A stretch of 18,571 nt of DNA. Origin: DASXMX01 sp035483795 (lineage in GTDB: Bacteria > Planctomycetota > Phycisphaerae > Tepidisphaerales > Tepidisphaeraceae). The notes beneath the pieces are model-generated. The model did not search any database. It was given only the letters and a program-made list of their open reading frames with translations, and was not told where the DNA came from. Positions within the stretch are counted from its first letter, which is position 1; each line of letters begins with the position of its first letter. Below, one piece after another: positions 14,292 through 18,571 of this stretch. A program made the translations under genes and the position numbers. The DNA lies in the NCBI GenBank assembly GCA_035483795.1, contig DATHPP010000429.1, forward strand, positions 1 to 18,571. The letters are read 5' to 3'.

Positions 14292-14930
14292 TCAATATCC
14301 GATCACGACGATGCCGCGAAGCGGCAGCTGGATGCGGTTGCTGATGTACAACGTCTCCAAGAAAGAATAGACCTTCTGGAAGTCGTCGTTCCCGCGATAG
14401 TTGTTTCGTACCGCAAGCACTAAGTATTCGACACCGTGCATCATGCACGCTTGGAAGATGTCCTTGAGGAACTGGTAATTGACGACGGCCCGGCCTGCCT
14501 CGACTTCGAGCACAATGCGACCGTCGCCGCTGACGCCGTCCGCATCGAAGGCTCGGTCTACCCGATTGTTGAGACCGAACAGCACCGGCACGGGAATCTT
14601 CTCGCCCTTGCTTTTGCCCGTTTCTATGTGGAAGCCGAGGCTTTCGAGACCCGGGCGGAGGAGTTGAAGGACGCCATCGCTGCTGAGTTTGTATTCGGAC
14701 GATTTGACGCGCGGATGGACCGCCTCGAAGGCATTGATGATGCTTCGGAGCTCTGTGCTCAGGCCGACCGATCGTGGAAACAATTGGTACCGCAGCCCGG
14801 AAGCAGAATCGCCCAGTGGCGGCTTGGCCCTCGGCTCGTTCATTCTGGGACGATCATACAAGTTCAGGATGTTCGGTCGAGGCCGCGGATCCTGTGCAGG
14901 CGCCTGGGAACGCAAGCCCGACGGCGCCAT
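14292..14930 (-). CDS. PD-(D/E)XK-like nuclease domain protein, hypothetical
   Basis: The protein has 212 residues from the ATG at 14930, the first ATG after the stop of the upstream PIN remnant (14936); ATG 14846 (MNEPRAKPPLGD) is an alternative. The first 55 residues look disordered. The core has ELRSIINAFEAVHPRVKSSEYKLSS, then a likely active-site region near residues 128-145: NNRVDRAFDADG followed by RIVLEVEAG. An acidic residue followed by an ExE strand is the pattern of BamHI/BglII-like members of the PD-(D/E)XK superfamily. The C-terminus (YLVLAVRNNYRG...LPLRGIVVIGY) gives the remaining core strands. No methylase lies nearby, so a classical restriction system is not evident. It may act in defence or repair, or be an orphan. 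The family is inferred, not proved. Confidence 0.6.
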   Translation of the reverse strand: MAPSGLRSQAPAQDPRPRPNILNLYDRPRMNEPRAKPPLGDSASGLRYQLFPRSVGLSTELRSIINAFEAVHPRVKSSEYKLSSDGVLQLLRPGLESLGFHIETGKSKGEKIPVPVLFGLNNRVDRAFDADGVSGDGRIVLEVEAGRAVVNYQFLKDIFQACMMHGVEYLVLAVRNNYRGNDDFQKVYSFLETLYISNRIQLPLRGIVVIGY

Positions 14931-14935
14931 TCTGT

Positions 14936-15182
14936 CTATCGGTTGCGCTCGAGCAAATCGAGGAATTCGACCGGGTCGACGATCTTCAGTGGGTGGGTCT
15001 TCTGGCGAAATTCCTTGCAAAAGGCGGAATGGCCGGTCATGAGCGAAAGCAGGTCGGCGTCACGGCTGAGAAGGTAATGCGCTCTGAGGGAATAGGCCAG
15101 ATCGAGGTACGGCTCATCGTTTGGGTCCCTCGAGGACATTGCAGTCGGAAACCACGCGCGGGCGCGCGGGCAGGGCACTCAT
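14936..15182 (-). pseudogene. PIN-domain toxin with internal deletion and frameshift
   Basis: The original gene started at ATG 15182, overlapping the antitoxin stop as ATGA. The first 17 codons read MSALPARPRVVSDCNVL, the N-terminal PIN strand with its catalytic Asp. The frame then ends after a few codons at 15114. The C-terminal part of the domain resumes in another frame from about 15130: DPNDEPYLDLAYSLRAHYLLSRDADLLSL, ending IVDPVEFLDLLERNR. These are joined almost directly, so about 100 codons of the middle of the domain are gone. PIN toxins of the COG1569 type are RNases of roughly 140 residues. The remnant cannot fold as a normal PIN domain. Confidence 0.85.
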
Positions 15183-15448
15183 GGTCCGGCCCTTCTGGCC
15201 TTGCGGCGGGGTTGCTTCCTCGCCCGCGACACAATTTGGTCTAGCTCGTCCTCGGTGATTCCGCTGCGGCGAAAGTCGTCACGAACGGGCTTGAGGATTT
15301 CGTCGAAGGTTTTGTCGGCCAGCAAGTCACGTTCGATGAGGTGGCGCAGGTACTGGGAGGCCGTCTGGCCCTGGCGGCGTGCCTTGCGCTCGATCGCCTT
15401 GAAAAGCGATCGCTCCAGGCCGATCTAGTGAAGCGACAGGGTGGTCAT
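15179..15448 (-). pseudogene. RHH-type antitoxin gene with early amber codon
   Basis: From ATG 15448 the frame reads MTTLSLH, a TAG stop (15425-15427), then IGLERSLFKAIERKARRQGQ and onward through TASQYLRHLIERDLLADKTF to a TGA at 15179-15181. This is a ribbon-helix-helix DNA-binding start (strand MTTLSLH, then two helices) plus a toxin-binding tail (ITEDELDQIVSRARK). The ATGA overlap with the PIN toxin start shows the original operon. A single C-to-T change from CAG (Gln) would explain the stop; a sequencing error or a later start are alternatives. TATACT lies 11 bases upstream of the start as a possible -10. Since the toxin partner is also broken, decay is the simplest reading. Confidence 0.8.
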
Positions 15449-15453
15449 GACTT

Positions 15454-15591
15454 TTACAGTATAGCATGTGCGGGGCGCTTCACGCCGGCGAACCGCTGGT
15501 TGACGAGTCTGGCGTAGAGGCCGTCGCGGGCCATGAGGACCTCGTGGGGGCCCTACTCGGTGATGCGGCCGGTGTCGATGGCTCGGCGGGC
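15454..15591 (-). pseudogene. C-terminal stub of an ABC transporter ATPase
   Basis: Read in frame on the minus strand this gives AIDTGRITE, a TAG (15553-15555), then GPHEVLMARDGLYARLVNQRF and a stop at 15454. That matches the last about 45 residues of MsbA-like ABC exporters, where 'GRI.E.GTHEELL...G.YA.L...Q' follows the switch region. The amber codon sits where Gln or His is usual, again consistent with CAG to TAG. Nothing of the rest of the ATPase is upstream; the HigA-like gene takes its place 13 bp away. It is a truncated relic, likely left by an insertion or recombination event. Confidence 0.75.
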
Positions 15592-15604
15592 CGAAGGGCG
15601 CCGT

Positions 15605-15886
15605 TCATCGGAGGGCAAATTCGATCCGCTTGCCGAGCAGGTTGGCGACCTTGGCCATCGTGTTGAGGGTGATCGAAGTATTCGCGGGGTCGAGCAGGCG
15701 CTCGACGCCGGTGCGGCTGGTTTTGAGCCGCCGGGCCACTTCGGCTTTGGTGATGCGGCGCTGGCGCATGGCGTGCTCGAGCTCGCGGGCGATTTTGAAT
15801 TTGATGGCGGCGGCGCGGCAGTCCTCCAGGATCCCCTCCCCGGCCAGAAAATCCTCGAAGCTGGAACCCAGATGCTTCTTCTTCAT
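15605..15886 (-). CDS. HigA-like XRE-family antitoxin
   Basis: The protein has 93 residues. The ATG at 15886 follows AGGTGG by a few bases and comes 8 bp after the toxin stop. Residues about 35-90 are a helix-turn-helix domain: ARELEHAMRQRRITKAEVARRLKTSRTGVERLLDPANTSITLNTMAKVANLLGKRIEF. It should bind and neutralise the upstream toxin and repress the operon. The first 30 residues (KKKHLGSSFEDFLAGEGILED) resemble the antitoxin arm that wraps the toxin in this type. Toxin-first order is typical of HigBA. The gene is intact, unlike the RHH/PIN pair downstream. Confidence 0.85.
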   Translation of the reverse strand: MKKKHLGSSFEDFLAGEGILEDCRAAAIKFKIARELEHAMRQRRITKAEVARRLKTSRTGVERLLDPANTSITLNTMAKVANLLGKRIEFALR

Positions 15887-15894
15887 TTCGCCAC

Positions 15895-16239
15895 CTACGT
15901 CAGTTGACCTTTTCGTTTCATCGCGAGGTCAAGCTCGTGCCTTGGGGTCTTGCGGGTTTTCTTGACGAAGCCGTGCAACAGAACCATCGTTTGTCCTTCG
16001 ACACAGAAGATCACCCTGGCGAGGCGCTCGCCGACTCGCGATCTGACTTCCCACAGGCCGTTGCCCAGGCTGTCGACCAGCGGCTTGCCGATGGGCCAGC
16101 AATACTGGACCTTGAGCACGTCGTCGCCAATTACTTTCCGCTCATCCTTTGCCAGCGACAGCAACCACTCGCGAACCGGCTCGTTGCCCTGTTCTGTTTT
16201 AAAGAATACGGCGTCGAGCTTTCGCTGAGCGTCGCTCAT
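15895..16239 (-). CDS. HigB/RelE-like toxin (phage Gp49-like family)
   Basis: The protein has 114 residues from the ATG at 16239; a TTG three codons earlier is less likely. It has the Gp49/HigB pattern of the RelE superfamily: N-terminal EPVREWLLSLAKDERKVIGDDV, central PLVDSLGNGLWEVRSRVGERLARVIFCVEG and C-terminal MVLLHGFVKKTRKTPRHELDLAMKRK. These toxins cut mRNA at the ribosome through Arg/Lys/His-rich residues, which are retained here. It is followed by its antitoxin with an 8-bp gap. TGTACCAAAAATTGTAC (16241-16257, GTAC repeats) lies just upstream of the start and could be the autoregulatory site. It is apparently complete. Confidence 0.85.
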   Translation of the reverse strand: MSDAQRKLDAVFFKTEQGNEPVREWLLSLAKDERKVIGDDVLKVQYCWPIGKPLVDSLGNGLWEVRSRVGERLARVIFCVEGQTMVLLHGFVKKTRKTPRHELDLAMKRKGQLT

Positions 16240-16489
16240 ATGTACCAAAAATTGTACGTCAGGTCAAACCCCAAGTCGTGTCGTGCCGTCAATCAGATGA
16301 TAAGCAATCTGAGCAACGGGCAATAGGTGAACCTGGAACCCGTGGCATCAAGCTCCAAGCCTCGGTACGATCCGCAAACTGTCGGCGAGTTCGTCGGCGG
16401 AGTTTCATCTGGGAAATTTCGGCCTAATTATCGATGGCGTGTCTGAACGTCGTCGATCCGGCTTTGCTGTCCCGGCGTATTGGATTTTC
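16240..16489. other. 250-bp divergent intergenic region
   Basis: It lies between the higB-like gene (minus) and the FG-GAP protein (plus). It holds the GTAC inverted repeat next to the toxin start and must hold the promoters of both units, but no clear pair of hexamers is seen. A short plus-strand frame from GTG 16327 to about 16443 (38 codons, containing VASSSKPRYDPQTVGEF) has no recognisable family and is probably chance or a remnant. Confidence 0.4.
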
Positions 16490-18397
16490 ATGCAGAATAA
16501 GCTCACGGAGGCGGATCCTCGGAACGAGGCAAATCGGGTGTTATCGAGGCGTTGCAAACGCTCAGGCCGGCCACGGGTGGACCGCCTGGAATCGCGCGTG
16601 TGCCTGAGCGCGACGTTCAGCGCGCCGACGTTTTTCACTGGCGTCGACAGCACCACCGGCATCGCAGCCGGCGATTTCAATGGCGATGGGAAGACGGACA
16701 TCGCCGTCGCCGGTGTCAACCCCGGCTCGTCAGCCGCGGTGGTAGGAGTGTATCTCAATCAGAATGGAACGTTCGGCACCCCCACGCTGCTGCCCATTTC
16801 GGGATCGAGCTCGGGGATCGCGACCGGGGACTTTCTGGGCAACGGCCGCCAGGACGTCGCCGTGGTTGATTCATCGAGCAATAGGCTGGACGTTTTCCTC
16901 AATGACGGCGCCGGCGATTTCAGCCAGGGCGCGGGCGCCAGCCTGGGTGGGACCAGCGGAGATACGTCGATCGCGACGGCGGATTTCAATGGCGATAACA
17001 AGGACGATGTCGCGGTCGTCGATCCTGCTCATAATTCCGTCGTAGTCGAAACCAGCAACGGCGACGGGTCGTTTACATTAAAGCAATCGGTCGCGGTGCC
17101 ATCGCCGCTCAAGGTGATCGCGGCCGATTTCGACAGCAGCCACCATCCCGATCTGGCCATCTTGAGCGGCAACGGATCGGTCTATGTCGCTTTGAATGAT
17201 GGGAGCGGCAATTTCTCGTCCGCGGTTCCCTACGGACTGGGGGCGAACCTGACGTCCCCGACCGCGCTGGCCGCCGGAGTTTTCACCGCCAGCGGCCAGA
17301 GCGATCTGATCGGCGTCGGCCCGAGCGGCGGCGGAGCGGACCTGGGTCTGCTTGTGAGCCAATCCGACGGCACCTTCGCACCGGCTGCCGACGCCGCGTT
17401 GTCGGTCACGCCTGATCTGGCCATCGCTGGCGACTTTACGACCAGCGGAGTCACCGATCTTGGCCTGCTCACGTCCGCCGGCGGTCTGGTCATTTATCCG
17501 GGGAACGGCAACGGGACGTTCGCATCCCCGCAGTCGATTTTTTCCACCTCGCTGGGCTCTCCCGCCACGCAGGCAGTGGTCGGCGACTTTGCCGGCGAGC
17601 CTGGGATCGCATTTCTCTCCTCGTCACAAGGCGGCTTTGGCCTGACGAACGACACGGGCGCCGGTACGGCATCCACATCGGATCTCTCCGCGAAGCTCTC
17701 GGGTTCCGGCCCGGCTTCCGCCGTCGCCGGGCTTCCGCTGAATTTCAAGGAGAAACTTGTCCTGACTGCCAGCTCCGGAGCCGTCAGCGGCGCGGCGAGC
17801 GCGACGATCCTGCTCTCCCCGGATCAAAGCGCCGCCGGCAGCGTCCTGACGCTCGCGTCGGCCGGGGAAAAACTCAAGCTCAAAAGCGGCGCGGCCAAGA
17901 CGCTCAGCTTGAAATTCCCCAAATCCCTTCCGTCAACGCTCGCGCCCGGCACGTACCACCTCTTGATTCACCTCACCGACACGGCCGGCGTTGTCTCGAC
18001 CCTCGATTCTGGCCAGACGTTGACCGTCGTCGCCCCCGCGGTCGATCTGAGCGGCACATTTGTCAAAACGCCTCTGACGGCAAAGGCGGGCAAACCGCTG
18101 AGCGTCACGCTACTGATCACCAACTCATCCGCCGCCAACGTGTCGGCGGTGGGCCTGCTGCCGCTGGACCTCGAAACCTCGCCGGACGGTTTGACCTCCG
18201 ACGCCGTCCCATTGCTTTCGGAAACCAGGCAGATCCGTATCAAGCCCGGCAAGAGCATCACGCTGACGCTGAAAGCGACACTGGGCGCATCGGATTTCCT
18301 GGTGGTGCGCCTCGATCCCGGGAACACCGCGTTCCCCGATGATGTTAATAGGGCGAACAATACATTCGCCACAGCGAACGCCATCTCAATCCAATAG
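16490..18397 (+). CDS. Surface FG-GAP repeat protein with LEPR-XLL-type N-terminus
   Basis: The protein has 635 residues from ATG 16490. GTG 16538 is also plausible: it would put the start (VLSRRCKRSGRPR) just before the sorting motif. The motif VDRLESRVCLSA matches the planctomycete LEPR-XLL exported-protein signature, here with Cys in place of one Leu. Residues about 50-400 contain six or seven FG-GAP/VCBS-type repeats: IAAGDFNGDGKTDIAVAG, IATADFNGDNKDDVAVVD, VIAADFDSSHHPDLAILSG and decayed later ones, which should form a beta-propeller. The first repeats keep the DxDxDG calcium loop. Residues about 410-635 are Ig-like or CARDB-like beta domains. The inferred role is cell surface adhesion or binding. 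The gene ends 34 bp before the right terminal repeat. Confidence 0.88.
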   Translation: MQNKLTEADPRNEANRVLSRRCKRSGRPRVDRLESRVCLSATFSAPTFFTGVDSTTGIAAGDFNGDGKTDIAVAGVNPGSSAAVVGVYLNQNGTFGTPTLLPISGSSSGIATGDFLGNGRQDVAVVDSSSNRLDVFLNDGAGDFSQGAGASLGGTSGDTSIATADFNGDNKDDVAVVDPAHNSVVVETSNGDGSFTLKQSVAVPSPLKVIAADFDSSHHPDLAILSGNGSVYVALNDGSGNFSSAVPYGLGANLTSPTALAAGVFTASGQSDLIGVGPSGGGADLGLLVSQSDGTFAPAADAALSVTPDLAIAGDFTTSGVTDLGLLTSAGGLVIYPGNGNGTFASPQSIFSTSLGSPATQAVVGDFAGEPGIAFLSSSQGGFGLTNDTGAGTASTSDLSAKLSGSGPASAVAGLPLNFKEKLVLTASSGAVSGAASATILLSPDQSAAGSVLTLASAGEKLKLKSGAAKTLSLKFPKSLPSTLAPGTYHLLIHLTDTAGVVSTLDSGQTLTVVAPAVDLSGTFVKTPLTAKAGKPLSVTLLITNSSAANVSAVGLLPLDLETSPDGLTSDAVPLLSETRQIRIKPGKSITLTLKATLGASDFLVVRLDPGNTAFPDDVNRANNTFATANAISIQ

Positions 18398-18431
18398 CCG
18401 CGAGACGCCAGCCCGGAAAATTCAAATTAGT

Positions 18432-18570
18432 AACCACGAAGTTGTTCATGAGGCGGCGCCTCACCCTGAGAGGATGAAAATGGGGCCGTCCCGCAGTTAA
18501 AGTATCGTTGCCGACGGGCCGGGTCGAGGCCGGTTCGCGAGTTGGAGCGATGGAGCCCGACACGAAGTTT
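18432..18570. repeat. Right terminal inverted repeat, 139 bp
   Basis: This is the exact reverse complement of bases 1-139. One more base (G, 18571) lies outside it, so the repeat may extend past the window. It lies 34 bp after the FG-GAP protein stop codon. No gene was found in it. Confidence 0.95.
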
Positions 18571-18571
18571 G

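Noticed and set aside
15904..16326. Plus-strand 140-codon frame over the HigB-like gene
   Set aside because: It is antisense to an intact toxin gene with a normal operon arrangement.
1..18571. Circular element or plasmid
   Set aside because: The ends match as inverted, not direct, repeats, so they do not support circular closure; no replication or mobilisation gene was found.

Overview
The window is a GC-rich bacterial fragment that looks like Planctomycetota, possibly a Phycisphaerae-type lineage. The best evidence is the surface protein at the right end. Its N-terminus carries an LEPR-XLL-type signature (VDRLESRVCLSA), which is typical of planctomycete exported proteins, followed by FG-GAP repeats. 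A very large GspK/PilX-like pseudopilin, a stand-alone PurQ and many small palindromic repeats, some inside genes, fit the same origin. The order or species cannot be named from this sequence.

Layout, left to right: (1) a perfect 139-bp terminal inverted repeat (1-139, matched by 18432-18570). (2) A 1478-codon GspK-like pseudopilin, then an envelope protein that joins HEAT-like repeats to a TlpA fold lacking both active-site cysteines. (3) A minus-strand copper-handling operon: Cys/His-rich small protein, outer-membrane beta-barrel, CopC, CopD. (4) Divergently, purQ. (5) A small outer-membrane barrel gene preceded by about 340 bp holding a candidate operator and four consecutive hairpins, and followed by a clear intrinsic terminator. 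(6) A minus-strand B12-binding radical SAM gene. (7) A repeat-dense region: a 10-bp tandem array and two direct copies of a 325-345-bp structured repeat that bracket a convergent HicB/HicA-like pair. (8) A minus-strand defence/toxin-antitoxin scrapyard: an intact HigB/HigA-like pair, the C-terminal stub of an ABC transporter ATPase, an RHH antitoxin with an early amber codon, a PIN toxin with an internal deletion, and a PD-(D/E)XK-like nuclease gene. (9) The FG-GAP surface protein.

The most striking theme is repeat invasion of genes without loss of frame. A 76-bp cloverleaf-like palindrome sits in copD, a 77-bp palindrome sits in the radical SAM gene, and a short 'ttcgaccagctcaggg' repeat sits in purQ, with a related copy in copD. 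All three reading frames stay open. This resembles in principle the palindromic elements known to insert into Rickettsia coding sequences.

The terminal inverted repeat is either a real multicopy or terminal element, or a contig that ended at both sides in the same repeat. The sequence alone cannot decide. Long stretches without a convincing gene are 9748-10089 (regulatory leader), 12325-13166 (repeats, then the hicB promoter) and 13811-14291 (repeat copy 2). No rRNA, tRNA, CRISPR array, insertion-sequence transposase or integrase was recognised.
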